Source: Paenibacillus sp. IHBB 10380
GTDB taxonomy: Bacteria; Bacillota; Bacilli; Paenibacillales; Paenibacillaceae
Length of the DNA stretch: 64,000 nt
Assembly (NCBI RefSeq): GCF_000949425.1
Contig: NZ_CP010976.1
Coordinates: 806,001-870,000, forward strand
Reading direction: 5' to 3'
Of the stretch, positions 35,149 to 43,925 are shown piece after piece. The notes under the pieces were generated by a model. The model saw only the letters and a list, made by a program, of their open reading frames with translations. It was not told the origin of the DNA and did no database searches. Each line of letters starts with the position of its first letter. Position 1 is the stretch's first letter. Both the position numbers and the translations under genes were made by a program.

Positions 35149-36231
35149 ATGAGTCCTAGCAATTCGCAACTGCCACCAAGGGCCAAAGTTGGCAGTAAGC
35201 CGCAAAAAAAACTACCGCAGAAGAAAAAAAAGAAAAGTCCTTTTAAAACCTTTTTGAAATTCATGCTTATTGTCATTATCGTGGCTGTGTTAGCGATTGC
35301 AGGATATGTGGGTTACTTGTATCTGAAAGCCGATAGTACAGTTCTAGAGACAGGAAATAATAATCCAGTAGCTCCTGAAGCATCAGCAAAAGTAAAGCCT
35401 GTGACAATGCTTCTACTAGGTACGGATTACCGTCCAAAGACAGGAACGCATTTAACTGACGTTATGATGATAGCGGCTTTTAATCCTGACACGAAGTCGG
35501 CAACCATAGTTTCGATTCCGCGTGATACATTAATTGAATTGAATGGATATACTCAGAGTAAGGCTAATTCTTATTATCCTAAATTCTTGAGCCAAGAGAA
35601 GAAATCAGGATTAATAGCTACGGATGAGATGAAAGCGATGTTTAGCAAATATATGGACGTACCTATTGATTATGCTACGGTTATTAATTTCCAAGGCTTC
35701 AGTGATGTGGTGGATGCGCTGGACGGTGTGGACGTAAATATAAGCATGGACATGTGTTATATTGATAATGCTGATGGAACGAACATTAATCTCAAAAAAG
35801 GGCCTGCTAAGCTTGAGGGTGAAGACGCACTTGGTTATGTAAGATATCGTAAGTCAAGTTCAGGCTGTAAGCCGAGAACCAAAGAATCCGATGACTTTAG
35901 TCGTAACCAGCGTCAGAGCGAAGTTCTACACTCATTAATTGATCAGATGCAAACATTAGGTGGCGTGACCAAAATTGGTAAAGTGCTTGATGCCGTAGCT
36001 GATAACATGGAGACCGATTTAGAAAAAGATCAGCTGAAAAATGTAATTGCAACCTATTGGAATATATCTAAGGATAATGTGAAGTTTATGCCTGTGACTG
36101 GAACATGGCGAAGCCCTTATGTCTATGTTGATAATGAAGAACTGTCTAAAGCTAAACAGTCATTGAAGAATGAGATTGCTGGGAAGTCTGTAGAATCAGT
36201 AGATAGCAGTACAGATACAACAAATCCTTAA
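35149..36231 (+). CDS. LytR-CpsA-Psr (LCP) family wall glycopolymer transferase
   Basis: A 360-residue LCP protein. It has a short, very basic cytoplasmic N-terminus (KKKKKK), one membrane segment (about 37-58) and an extracellular LCP catalytic domain beginning at about 85, with MLLLGTDYRP, THLTDVMM, the VSIPRDT motif, LGYVRYRK and RNQRQSEVL. These enzymes attach teichoic acids or other polymers to peptidoglycan at C6 of MurNAc. The true start is ATG 35149, preceded by aaaaaggtg; the frame is open further upstream through the terminator, which is not coding. Inserted between ylaH and ylaL compared with B. subtilis. Confidence 0.92.
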   Translation: MSPSNSQLPPRAKVGSKPQKKLPQKKKKKSPFKTFLKFMLIVIIVAVLAIAGYVGYLYLKADSTVLETGNNNPVAPEASAKVKPVTMLLLGTDYRPKTGTHLTDVMMIAAFNPDTKSATIVSIPRDTLIELNGYTQSKANSYYPKFLSQEKKSGLIATDEMKAMFSKYMDVPIDYATVINFQGFSDVVDALDGVDVNISMDMCYIDNADGTNINLKKGPAKLEGEDALGYVRYRKSSSGCKPRTKESDDFSRNQRQSEVLHSLIDQMQTLGGVTKIGKVLDAVADNMETDLEKDQLKNVIATYWNISKDNVKFMPVTGTWRSPYVYVDNEELSKAKQSLKNEIAGKSVESVDSSTDTTNP

Positions 36232-36234
36232 TAC

Positions 36235-36264
36235 TTGGATGCAATTTTTTACCTGTGTTATAAT
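36235..36264 (+). promoter_or_regulatory. Promoter of the ylaL-like gene
   Basis: TTGGAT at 36235-36240 and TATAAT at 36259-36264 with an 18-bp spacer, starting three bases after the LCP stop codon. Confidence 0.6.
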
Positions 36265-36304
36265 ACAATAGAATAGAACGAATTGAACCGTATAGGGGGC
36301 TGGT

Positions 36305-36760
36305 ATGATGTCCGAAGCTGTCACACAAATGACTGACAACTTATTATCACAGTTACAATCCGAAACTTTTGTACTCTTAAGCACTGTTGATGCAGAGACC
36401 GGAGGACCAACCTCTAGCGCTATTTCGTGGATTTATGCTTTGAATGCTTCCACATTACGTCTCGCGATTGATCATCGTTCACGATTAGTCGAGAATATCA
36501 AACGTAATCCGATGGTGACAATTACGGTATTTGGAGAAGGAACAGTACATGCCATTAATGGTAGGGCTATTGTTGCTTGTGACTTATTACCTGATGTTCC
36601 ATTCAGAATGTGCTGCTTCGACATTAGTATAGAAGCTGTGCGAAACGCCTTGTTTTATGGCGCGCAGCTCTCTGCTGCTCCTCAATACGTCAAAACATAT
36701 GACCGTCGTGCTTCAGAAAAGTTGGACGGACAAGTATTTTCTGCCATGCAAAAAGCCTAG
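36305..36760 (+). CDS. ylaL: Pyridoxamine 5'-phosphate oxidase family protein (YlaL-like)
   Basis: A 151-residue split-barrel flavin-binding-type protein: FVLLSTVDAETGGPTSSAISWIYAL, LRLAIDHRSRLVENIKRNPMVTITVFG is the usual PNPOx-like layout. Similar in size and position to B. subtilis YlaL, between typA and ylaK. Substrate and cofactor are not known. Two adjacent ATGs follow a tagggggc site. Its TAG stop codon is inside the left arm of the terminator hairpin. Confidence 0.85.
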   Translation: MMSEAVTQMTDNLLSQLQSETFVLLSTVDAETGGPTSSAISWIYALNASTLRLAIDHRSRLVENIKRNPMVTITVFGEGTVHAINGRAIVACDLLPDVPFRMCCFDISIEAVRNALFYGAQLSAAPQYVKTYDRRASEKLDGQVFSAMQKA

Positions 36761-36784
36761 TGAGTCATCACTAGGCTTTTTTTC
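36752..36784. terminator. Bidirectional terminator between ylaL and ylaJ
   Basis: A perfect 11-base-pair stem (aagcctagtga with tcactaggctt) is flanked by A and T tracts; it includes the ylaL stop codon and serves both convergent genes. Confidence 0.9.
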
Positions 36785-37352
36785 ATCGATTTTTGTTGGT
36801 TGGTGTAGTTAAGTTTTTGGTGGATGGATTATTTTGTTGGGGTTTGACATCCTTAGGTAGCTGTGGAATGATCCGTCCGACAATATCTGCTAGCTCGGAG
36901 GAAAATCCTGATATAGGTTGTCCTTTTTTAATGTGATTGCCCAATTGAGCAATTCGGTGAGATAAATCCATATCTGCAGTGACTATGGCGTTCATACCAC
37001 GTGGATCTTTACGAAGCGCCTCAGCAACCGAATACTTGATTGTTCCTACACGAGAACGACTTAAGTGACCATCTACATCAATACCTACAACAACGGTATT
37101 ACCCATGACGACACAATGAGCATTACTGACTCCACGTACTCTTTTGGCAATTGTTTCAAGATGTTCTTTTACAGATAGATCTTGCTCTGTTTTGTTGTTA
37201 GATTTCACAGATAACTGGTTCGATCGTTGGTTTTGCTGATGGATCGTGTTCGGTGCAGGTTTACTTTGAGGAGAGGGTGATGCGTCCTTCGATGCCGTAC
37301 CACAGCTAGTCAGCAGAGAGAGCATAAGCATTAAGGTTAAATATGTTCTCAT
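36783..37352 (-). CDS. ylaJ: YhcN/YlaJ family sporulation lipoprotein
   Basis: A 189-residue lipoprotein with a signal peptide and lipobox LLTSC (cysteine at 17). A polar Gln/Asn/Ser linker is followed by a YhcN/YlaJ domain of about 110 residues containing HCVVMGNTVVVGIDVDG, SVAEALRKDPRGMNAIVTAD and the HIKKGQPISGF segment. The domain resembles secreted beta-alpha-beta (BON/ferredoxin-like) folds. Family members are made during sporulation and found in spores. The ATG follows gaaaggacgg. It is divergent from ylaK. Confidence 0.9.
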   Translation of the reverse strand: MRTYLTLMLMLSLLTSCGTASKDASPSPQSKPAPNTIHQQNQRSNQLSVKSNNKTEQDLSVKEHLETIAKRVRGVSNAHCVVMGNTVVVGIDVDGHLSRSRVGTIKYSVAEALRKDPRGMNAIVTADMDLSHRIAQLGNHIKKGQPISGFSSELADIVGRIIPQLPKDVKPQQNNPSTKNLTTPTNKNR

Positions 37353-37471
37353 ATGACATCCGTCCTTTCACGGAGTTATTTATTTCATACCTTCTTTTTT
37401 GTACTAACCTTAGCATGTCCCGGACGGACAAATGTATGTATCCAATATGAACACGCTGTGGAGGGGTTTAG

Positions 37472-38803
37472 ATGAAAAAGATTTATGTATTAGATACTAA
37501 CGTGCTGCTGCACGATCCGAATTCCATATTTACCTTTGATGAACATGATGTTGTTATACCAGCTGTAGTGCTGGAAGAGATTGATTCGAAGAAAAGAAAT
37601 GCGGATGAAATTGGTCGTAATGCGCGTACAGTATCAAGGCTACTAGATGGACTCCGAGAACAAGGACACTTGCACAGTGGCGTGAAGCTGGCAAATGGGG
37701 GGAGACTCAAGGTCGAGCTGAATCACCGTAGTTTTGTTAAGGTGCAAGAAATGTTCGGTGAGGTATCGAATGATAATCGGATTTTAGCGGTTGGACTTAA
37801 TTATCAGTTTGAAGAAGATCAGAAATCAGAGCCTTGTCCCGTTGTTATTGTAAGTAAAGATGTGCTGGTACGAATTAAGGCTGATGTTCTGGGTTTAATA
37901 ACGCAGGATTATCTTACAGATCGTACGGGCAGTCTTAGTGAATTATATAATGGTTACTCTACGATTAGGGTTCACCCCTCAGTCATTGATGAGTTCTATA
38001 ATTGCCGTTTCTTATCTATTCAATCATTACAGTTATCGTATCCTCTGTATTCGCATGAATTTGTTATTCTTAAAGATGAATTGGGTAGCACGAAGTCTGC
38101 TATATTGAAGGTAAATGCTGAGGCTACAAGGCTAGAACCTCTGTATTTATGTAATGAACCTATCTGGGGGCTTAATGCACGAAATGCTCAACAACGGATG
38201 GCATTAGAACTGCTATTGAATGATGATATCCCACTGGTGACCATTACAGGTAAGGCCGGGACAGGGAAGACACTGATTGCATTAGCAGCGGGTCTTTCGA
38301 AAGTGGAGGATGAACATAAATATAAGAAGCTACTGATTGCACGTCCTGTAGTTCCGATGGGTAAAGATATTGGATATCTACCGGGAGAGAAGGAAGAGAA
38401 GCTAAGACCGTGGATGCAACCTATTTACGATAATTTAGAATTTCTGTTCGATACAAAACGGTCCGGGGATATTGATAAAATATTAATGGGACTAGGTAGC
38501 ATTCAAGTGGAAGCTCTCACGTATATAAGGGGGAGATCTATCCCTTCTCAATTTATTATCATTGATGAAGCGCAGAATCTTTCACGCCATGAAGTCAAGA
38601 CTATTGTGTCTCGGGCAGGTGAAGGCAGTAAAGTTATCTTGATGGGAGATCCTGAACAAATTGACCATCCTTATCTTGATGCTGCAAGTAATGGGTTAAG
38701 CTACATTGTAGAGAAATTTAAGGAAGAACAAATTAGTGGTCATATTACGTTGGAAAAGGGAGAACGTTCCAAATTAGCGCAGTTAGCTGCAGATTTGCTA
38801 TAA
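37472..38803 (+). CDS. ylaK: PIN domain-PhoH fusion protein YlaK
   Basis: A 443-residue PhoH2 type protein. It has an N-terminal PIN ribonuclease domain (about 1-135, VLDTNVLLHDP with the conserved aspartates) and a PhoH ATPase domain (about 235-443) with Walker A GKAGTGKT and Walker B FIIIDEAQN, then MGDPEQIDHPYLD. PhoH2 proteins act as RNA helicase/RNase modules. The ATG has a tggagggg site. The same organism also has the short PhoH at 6075, adjacent to ybeY. Confidence 0.94.
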   Translation: MKKIYVLDTNVLLHDPNSIFTFDEHDVVIPAVVLEEIDSKKRNADEIGRNARTVSRLLDGLREQGHLHSGVKLANGGRLKVELNHRSFVKVQEMFGEVSNDNRILAVGLNYQFEEDQKSEPCPVVIVSKDVLVRIKADVLGLITQDYLTDRTGSLSELYNGYSTIRVHPSVIDEFYNCRFLSIQSLQLSYPLYSHEFVILKDELGSTKSAILKVNAEATRLEPLYLCNEPIWGLNARNAQQRMALELLLNDDIPLVTITGKAGTGKTLIALAAGLSKVEDEHKYKKLLIARPVVPMGKDIGYLPGEKEEKLRPWMQPIYDNLEFLFDTKRSGDIDKILMGLGSIQVEALTYIRGRSIPSQFIIIDEAQNLSRHEVKTIVSRAGEGSKVILMGDPEQIDHPYLDAASNGLSYIVEKFKEEQISGHITLEKGERSKLAQLAADLL

Positions 38804-38856
38804 CATTATTTCCCGAGTAATAATTCTAACACTTTGAGAGTGAAGTTAAACAATAC

Positions 38857-38903
38857 AAAAGCCTCAGTACACGAATAGACGTGTAAATGAGGCTTTTCTT
38901 TAT
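38857..38903 (+). terminator. Terminator of ylaK
   Basis: A stem aaaagcctca/tgaggctttt with an inner acg/cgt pair is followed by cttt. Confidence 0.85.
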
Positions 38904-38992
38904 TTCTTGGGCCAAATAGGTAAAATATGGTAAGACAAGCGTGTTGTATATTTGATAATATAAGTGAAAAGGATGAGAGGAGCTCATAAGGC

Positions 38993-40222
38993 ATGATGAA
39001 GCGTAAAAATTATTGGTTCTTATTTGCTGTTCTCTTGCTATCCTTAACTAGTTTATCACCAAGTCTTGATTTCGCTTACAATAATAAATTAAATGACACC
39101 AAAGATCCATCACGTCTCTTATCTCCAGATTCACCTGATCTAACTATGAATCAACAACCCATTCAGATAACGGTACAATTATCAGCAGAAGATTTTGCAC
39201 AGCTTCAGCAGAAAAATGAAGGTTTCATGCGAGTTACAGGAATTCAAACTGAGCTTTCTAATATTGCCTTAGATTCTAATAAGTTAGTTGACTCTTTAGC
39301 ACTGGGTGAAGGTCCTGATGTGATGTTAGTAAATAGTGAAGACATGTATTCATTAGCGACAAAGGGATATTTACTTCCAGTAGAATCTTATCGCAAACAC
39401 TCACCAGAGAGTAATGGACTGAGCGCAATACTTTCATTAATGGAGTGGAATGGCTATCAATGGGGAACTCCTTACGATATGGATCCCTATGTACTGCTAT
39501 GGCAGCCTCTGGCATTAGAGGCATTAGGATTTCATCAGCCACCTAAGACCGTGCAGGAGTGGAATGATCTACTGGAAAAGTATCAAGAATCCAAGGGTGA
39601 ATATCTACTTGCCATTGAATCTGAGCAACCTTATGGCTTAGCCACTTTATTAGGGGAAGTTGGGGGAGATATTTCGAATCCAGAGGATGAGTCTTTGAAC
39701 TGGATTGAACAGGCATTGCCTTATATGTATATCATGGATAAGCATATAGAGGAATGGAAGGAGATGACCAAAGAGAGTGTTCCATTGGTTATATCTCCAT
39801 ATTCAAATGCAGCTGTAGTACAAAAGCGGGGGATGCTTCTAGAGCTATCGGACAATGTCTACGCTAAACATCCTATTCTTCTGCGGAGTCGCTCTTTGGC
39901 TGTTTCTTCACACTCAGTTCTACCTGAACAGGCAGCAGAATGGATTGCTTATATGACGTCTCCTACGACTCAAATGGAGTGGTTAAAGGCTACTCATCGT
40001 TTGCCGGTTCTGACATCTCTCTATAATCATTCTTCGTCCTCATCTATAGTTTTATCTATTACTTTGAATAAATTGTTGGAGAATAGTGAAGAGGTAAATA
40101 CTAAATCTATTCAAAGTAATGATCTAAGCACGCTGACTGACAATGTAGATCAACTTCTTAAGGGCTTAATCACGAAGAAGGAATTTAAAGATAATATAAG
40201 AGCAAATGAGAGCATCAATTGA
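38993..40222 (+). CDS. Orphan extracellular solute-binding-like protein
   Basis: A 409-residue secreted or membrane-tethered protein. It has an N-terminal signal-like segment (about 6-24) but no lipobox cysteine. The body has the periplasmic binding protein layout of family 1 sugar-binding proteins: ALGEGPDVMLVNSEDMYSLATKGYLLPV, WNGYQWGTPYDMDPYVLLW, PKTVQEWNDLLEKYQ. No permease or ATPase gene is adjacent, so it is not an ordinary transporter component; it could be a sensor partner or use a transporter elsewhere. The C-terminal third is less conserved in appearance. Start at the first of two ATGs, after gaggagc. Confidence 0.75.
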   Translation: MMKRKNYWFLFAVLLLSLTSLSPSLDFAYNNKLNDTKDPSRLLSPDSPDLTMNQQPIQITVQLSAEDFAQLQQKNEGFMRVTGIQTELSNIALDSNKLVDSLALGEGPDVMLVNSEDMYSLATKGYLLPVESYRKHSPESNGLSAILSLMEWNGYQWGTPYDMDPYVLLWQPLALEALGFHQPPKTVQEWNDLLEKYQESKGEYLLAIESEQPYGLATLLGEVGGDISNPEDESLNWIEQALPYMYIMDKHIEEWKEMTKESVPLVISPYSNAAVVQKRGMLLELSDNVYAKHPILLRSRSLAVSSHSVLPEQAAEWIAYMTSPTTQMEWLKATHRLPVLTSLYNHSSSSSIVLSITLNKLLENSEEVNTKSIQSNDLSTLTDNVDQLLKGLITKKEFKDNIRANESIN

Positions 40223-40242
40223 GCATGATTTCAAAGCTATTT

Positions 40243-40288
40243 AGATAGAATGAACAAAAGACCAACCTTATTGTTAGTTCAATCTATT
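40243..40288. terminator. Possible convergent terminator
   Basis: An interrupted stem gatagaatgaac (40244-40255) with gttcaatctatt (40277-40288) has a further AACAA/TTGTT pairing inside; it lies between two convergent genes and overlaps the stop of the minus-strand gene. The T tracts are weak. Confidence 0.4.
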
Positions 40289-41396
40289 TTGATAACTTTA
40301 AAGTAACATGCAAATTTTTGTCCGTTACGCTAACTTCAGTAGCTTTAACGAAGGAAATAAGTTGTTGTGGATAGAATCCTAGATCAAATTCTTCTTCCAA
40401 TGACTGGCGTGTCGTATCAGGTAGCTCTAATTTATTAAATAGTAATTTATCAACGTGAAACATAATGCCGTTCTTAGGTTCATTCACGATAGAGTAGTGT
40501 CCTGTAATCTCAATTTCTAAATTTCCACTTTGACCAGAGGCTGTAATGGACCCTTCGTTGAAATGAAAGGAAAAAACATTAAATAATTTATCTTTTGAGC
40601 GTAAAAATTCATTTAGCTCATCTTCTTTCAAATTAATAGAGTAGTTAGTACCGCTTATGCGGACTGCTCCCTCTGTTTTCTGAATAAATTGGGGCAAGTC
40701 GTTCATAGCTGCAGCTAAGGCTCTAAAGTGGCGCTTGACCTCGTAAATTCCTATATTTTCCCAGTAAAGTGTGAATTCCTCAATCATTTTTTTCATTGCC
40801 TCGGGATTACTACTAGTAGCTAGATCCCCCTCTATTTCTTGATGTAACACAACTACACGTTCTCTTTGCTGAATGAGATGAGCCATGATTTCTTTCAATT
40901 CCGCAGCGTTTCGAGTAATAACTTTTTGAGTAGCTTGAATGTCCTTCAGCTGCTCTTGATAGCCTCGCAGTACAGTTTGATCATGTTCCATAATTATTTC
41001 ATAATAGCCATAAATCATGGCAAGATTACTAATACTCTTGGCTGAAAGGATGGAAGCAAATAAAAAGTCGCGTTCTCCCATGTAATAGGAACGAATGATT
41101 TCTCCTGCTTGAGCTTGTTGATCTTGTATTTGTTCCTGTTTCAGTAGAAGCTGGTTCTGCAATCTCTGCTGTCCCTGTTCCATCTCAGTCTGGCGAGCAC
41201 TTATACGCTGAATCTCGCTATCGATCTCCACAATGGAGAGGCTGTCCTGGAGCAGCTTTTGAGTATATGTATCTGTAGTAGTGGGGGAAGTTGGTTCAGG
41301 TTCAGCGTATATAGCATTCTGATTATGTAAGGATGCATTTAGGATTACAAATAATAATATGTATATAATACTGCGAACGTATTTCTTAGATTTCAA
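40284..41396 (-). CDS. Secreted coiled-coil protein (CwlO N-terminal-like), function unknown
   Basis: A 370-residue exported protein. A signal peptide (about 8-28) precedes a long coiled coil (about 45-200, Gln/Glu-rich, QRISARQTEMEQGQQRLQNQ). The segment IIRSYYMGERDFLFASILSAKSISNLA closely resembles the hairpin end of CwlO/PcsB-type coiled-coil domains of peptidoglycan hydrolases. No NlpC/P60 or CHAP hydrolase domain follows; residues 200-370 form an unrecognised beta-rich domain. I place the start at TTG 41396, with gggaggagg eight bases upstream; the frame is open for 51 more codons but these overlap a terminator. It may be a regulator of wall hydrolases; that is inference. Confidence 0.75.
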   Translation of the reverse strand: MKSKKYVRSIIYILLFVILNASLHNQNAIYAEPEPTSPTTTDTYTQKLLQDSLSIVEIDSEIQRISARQTEMEQGQQRLQNQLLLKQEQIQDQQAQAGEIIRSYYMGERDFLFASILSAKSISNLAMIYGYYEIIMEHDQTVLRGYQEQLKDIQATQKVITRNAAELKEIMAHLIQQRERVVVLHQEIEGDLATSSNPEAMKKMIEEFTLYWENIGIYEVKRHFRALAAAMNDLPQFIQKTEGAVRISGTNYSINLKEDELNEFLRSKDKLFNVFSFHFNEGSITASGQSGNLEIEITGHYSIVNEPKNGIMFHVDKLLFNKLELPDTTRQSLEEEFDLGFYPQQLISFVKATEVSVTDKNLHVTLKLSK

Positions 41397-41484
41397 GGTG
41401 ATTCCTCCTCCCTTATTATAAATATATGTGAAGTTCATTAAAAATATCATACCTCTATAATAACAGTGTAAAGTGCTTATGAAA

Positions 41485-41543
41485 CTAAAAACCAAAGAAC
41501 AAGCGATCCAGCATTTGTGCCGGTTCGCTTGTTCTTTGGTTAT
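41485..41543 (-). terminator. Terminator of the DUF2626 gene
   Basis: On the minus strand, a long stem (aaccaaagaacaagcga with tcgcttgttctttggtt) is followed by TTTTT. Confidence 0.9.
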
Positions 41544-41558
41544 TACCATATCAAATGT

Positions 41559-41795
41559 TTATAACGGCAATCCCATTTCAAAGATCGTCCAATAGCTAAA
41601 ACCGGTGAAAGTCACGATCATATAGCCCCAAAAGAGAAGTATGTAGGTTCTTTCCGTAAATTTCAGATAACCTAAAATGACAAAAAATGCAGTCTGTAAA
41701 AAGAACAACAGAGCCATTTCAGTCATATTTCCGGCAAATGCCATTAGCCCAATTACAAGCGTGAAGAAACCTAGAACTCGAAACATGCGTCCCAC
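41559..41795 (-). CDS. DUF2626 family membrane protein (YqgY-like)
   Basis: A 78-residue protein with two or three membrane segments. The GRMFRVLGFF start, ALLFFLQTAFFVILGYLKFTERTYILLFW and GFSYWTIF motifs fit the DUF2626 family, represented in B. subtilis by YqgY. The function is unknown. The aaaggggg site is eight bases ahead of GTG 41795 but only two bases ahead of an in-frame ATG at 41801, so I prefer the GTG. A strong promoter lies upstream and a terminator downstream, making it a single-gene unit. Confidence 0.82.
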   Translation of the reverse strand: MGRMFRVLGFFTLVIGLMAFAGNMTEMALLFFLQTAFFVILGYLKFTERTYILLFWGYMIVTFTGFSYWTIFEMGLPL

Positions 41796-41844
41796 AATCA
41801 TATCCCCCTTTCCATACGTATGGCCAAATCATATTCTTTGCTCC

Positions 41845-41873
41845 ATTATAACGTTTACATAAATTGCTGTAAA
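41845..41873 (-). promoter_or_regulatory. Promoter of the DUF2626 gene
   Basis: On the minus strand, TTTACA (41868-41873) and TATAAT (41845-41850) with a 17-bp spacer. The rest of the 340-bp divergent gap (41874-42141) holds only the sigma-F-like promoter described next and a nine-codon ORF that I do not accept. Confidence 0.7.
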
Positions 41874-41973
41874 TGAAAAACGTAACAAAACATTCAAACT
41901 TATCAATAAATCAATGATATTTAGTGTTGAAAATAATTAAAAGTAAATAATTGGTCAATTCCAAAAGATGAGT

Positions 41974-42003
41974 GTATGAGGGTGAGATAAAATGGAAATA
42001 CAA
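41974..42003 (+). promoter_or_regulatory. Sigma-F-like promoter of the rsfA-family gene
   Basis: GTATG at 41974-41978 and GGAAATACAA at 41994-42003 with a 15-bp spacer match the forespore sigma-F pattern (GyATA, then GGnnAnAnT). The B. subtilis rsfA gene is in the sigma-F regulon. The predicted leader is about 130 nt, longer than usual. Confidence 0.5.
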
Positions 42004-42141
42004 AATAGTATCAAATAGATTCTATGAACTCTATGAGAGGCATAGAAATGAACTAAGCAGTTTTTATACCTTATTCATACTGGGTTAATTCTCGGTTAAG
42101 AAGATGGTTATTTTAGGACGTTGTTAGGAGGGCTTAATAGC

Positions 42142-42792
42142 ATGACAGCAGTGAGACAAGATGCATGGAGTGTAGAAGATGACCTTATATTGGCTGAAGT
42201 AACTTTACGCCATATTCGTGAAGGTGGCACACAATTGTCAGCTTTCGAGGAGGTAGGAGAGAGAATTGGAAGAACCTCAGCGGCATGTGGATTCCGTTGG
42301 AATAGTTGTGTACGTAAAAAGTACGAAGAAGCCATTAGCATTGCCAAAGCACAGCGCCAAAAACGGAGCTACTATAAGAAGCAACCGTCGGCAGCGGGAT
42401 TACAGTTGGCAAGTTTGACGACAACAGATGATGATCTTGGTTATTTTAAGGTCGATGGAGCGAGTGAAGAAACCTTATCTATGGATGCTGTCATACGATT
42501 CCTCAGACAGTGGAAAGGAACGGTTCAAGAGAATAGTCGTCAATTAAAAATGCTCGAGAAGGAGCTTCGTGAGAAGGATGATGAACTAGATCAACTTCGG
42601 GTTCTAAATGAGAGATTGTCTAAACAAGTGAATGCAGTACAGACGGATTACAGAGTCGTTAATGATGATTACAGAGCTTTAATTCAGATTATGGATCGCG
42701 CGAGACGCTTGTCTTTCTTGAATGAGGAAGAGGAAGAGAACAAAACGCGATTCAAAATGGATGCTAATGGTAACTTGGAACGAATGGAATAG
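42142..42792 (+). CDS. RsfA family prespore transcription regulator
   Basis: A 216-residue regulator. It has an N-terminal Myb/SANT-like DNA-binding domain (about 1-60, [35 protein letters not shown], then [13 protein letters not shown]) followed by a long C-terminal coiled coil (about 120-200). This is the layout of B. subtilis RsfA (YlbO), which modulates sigma-F dependent genes in the forespore. ATG 42142 follows taggaggg by about ten bases; an upstream in-frame TTG is unlikely. The position before panE matches ylbO-ylbP-ylbQ in B. subtilis, except that ylbP is missing. Confidence 0.9.
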   Translation: MTAVRQDAWSVEDDLILAEVTLRHIREGGTQLSAFEEVGERIGRTSAACGFRWNSCVRKKYEEAISIAKAQRQKRSYYKKQPSAAGLQLASLTTTDDDLGYFKVDGASEETLSMDAVIRFLRQWKGTVQENSRQLKMLEKELREKDDELDQLRVLNERLSKQVNAVQTDYRVVNDDYRALIQIMDRARRLSFLNEEEEENKTRFKMDANGNLERME

Positions 42793-42821
42793 CCTGAAGA
42801 GAAGAACTTATAGGAAATAAT

Positions 42822-42866
42822 AACCCATGTGGATAACGTACCCAAGTACGTACCACATGGGTTTTT
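42822..42866 (+). terminator. Terminator of the rsfA-family gene
   Basis: A perfect 11-base-pair stem (aacccatgtgg with ccacatgggtt) with an inner acgtac/gtacgt pair is followed by TTT. Confidence 0.9.
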
Positions 42867-42931
42867 CGTTGTTAGATGTACAGTGTTATAATGACAAAAT
42901 GAAGAATATTCGTGAAGTAGGTGAAGCTTGA

Positions 42932-43921
42932 ATGAAAATAGATATTATTGGTGGAGGTGCACTAGGTTTGCTATATGGAGGCAAGTTGGCTACAGCTGGC
43001 AATGAAGTGCGTATATGGTGCCGAAGTGAACAGCAAGTACTGCAATTACACCAACAGGGGCTATATATTCGAAGTGCCGATGAAATGGCAGATCAGCATT
43101 TGAACGTTCCTTCAATTCAAATGGATACACTTGCTCGATTCGTGGATACTTGGGAGCAAAAACCAGGTAATTGGGTGTTTTTAATGACGAAGCAAAGGGA
43201 TGTGAAAGAGGCATGTGCAACTTCGCTGGCACAATTGAGTCAGCAATCGCTCCGCGAGACGTACGGTGTTCTTTGCTTCCAAAATGGGACGGGACACGTC
43301 CCGTTAATTCGTTCTATATTACCTGAGTGGCATATATATTCGGTCATTACGACAGAGGCGGCTAAAAGAATAGCTTTAAATGTTGTACTTCATACAGGCC
43401 AAGGGCAGACATGGATAGGTGAATCTTCAAAGAAGAATGATACAAATTTAACTAGGGCTGTAAGTGTACAAAAGTATGAGCAACGTTTAAACCAGGAATT
43501 TCAAAAAGCAGGATTTGCAAGTGTTATGTCGAATGAAATCGAGAAGCATATTTACCGGAAATTATTAATTAATGCTGTAATAAATCCGTTGACTGCCCTT
43601 TGGAGAATTCCAAATGGTGAATTGCTCGCATCTGAAGCAAGAATTGAGCTTATGAAGGAATTATTCTTAGAAGGTACTGCGGTATATGATGCCAATGGTA
43701 TTAACTGGAATAGCAATTTGTGGGATCAGATTGTAGATGTATGCAGATCTACTTCGGGTAATACGTCCTCTATGTTGAAAGATGTGCTTGAAGGCAGCCC
43801 TACGGAAATTAGATGGATTAACGGTGGCATCGTTGCTATGGCTGAGAAGGTGGGATACCAGGCAAATACCCACAAGCTCATCATGAAATTGATTGAAGGA
43901 ATGAGAGTGAAGGAGGAGTGA
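42932..43921 (+). CDS. panE: 2-dehydropantoate 2-reductase
   Basis: A 329-residue ketopantoate reductase of pantothenate and coenzyme A synthesis, NADPH-dependent. The N-terminal Rossmann motif is GGGALG at 7-12, the LLCFQNGTGH-type segment lies near 120 and the catalytic lysine region HIYRKLLINAVINPLTAL near 205-220. It is slightly longer than usual through an insertion near residues 165-190. The ATG follows taggtgaag. It overlaps the ribosome binding site of the following DUF3397 gene. This panE copy (ylbQ position) is conserved next to the dcw cluster in Bacillales. Confidence 0.93.
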   Translation: MKIDIIGGGALGLLYGGKLATAGNEVRIWCRSEQQVLQLHQQGLYIRSADEMADQHLNVPSIQMDTLARFVDTWEQKPGNWVFLMTKQRDVKEACATSLAQLSQQSLRETYGVLCFQNGTGHVPLIRSILPEWHIYSVITTEAAKRIALNVVLHTGQGQTWIGESSKKNDTNLTRAVSVQKYEQRLNQEFQKAGFASVMSNEIEKHIYRKLLINAVINPLTALWRIPNGELLASEARIELMKELFLEGTAVYDANGINWNSNLWDQIVDVCRSTSGNTSSMLKDVLEGSPTEIRWINGGIVAMAEKVGYQANTHKLIMKLIEGMRVKEE

Positions 43922-43925
43922 ATCA

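Noticed and set aside
41992..42018. Eight-residue ORF with a good ribosome binding site (gagggtgag) before the rsfA-family gene
   Set aside because: Its start lies inside the proposed sigma-F -10 element, so it would not be on that transcript, and it is too short to support without other data.
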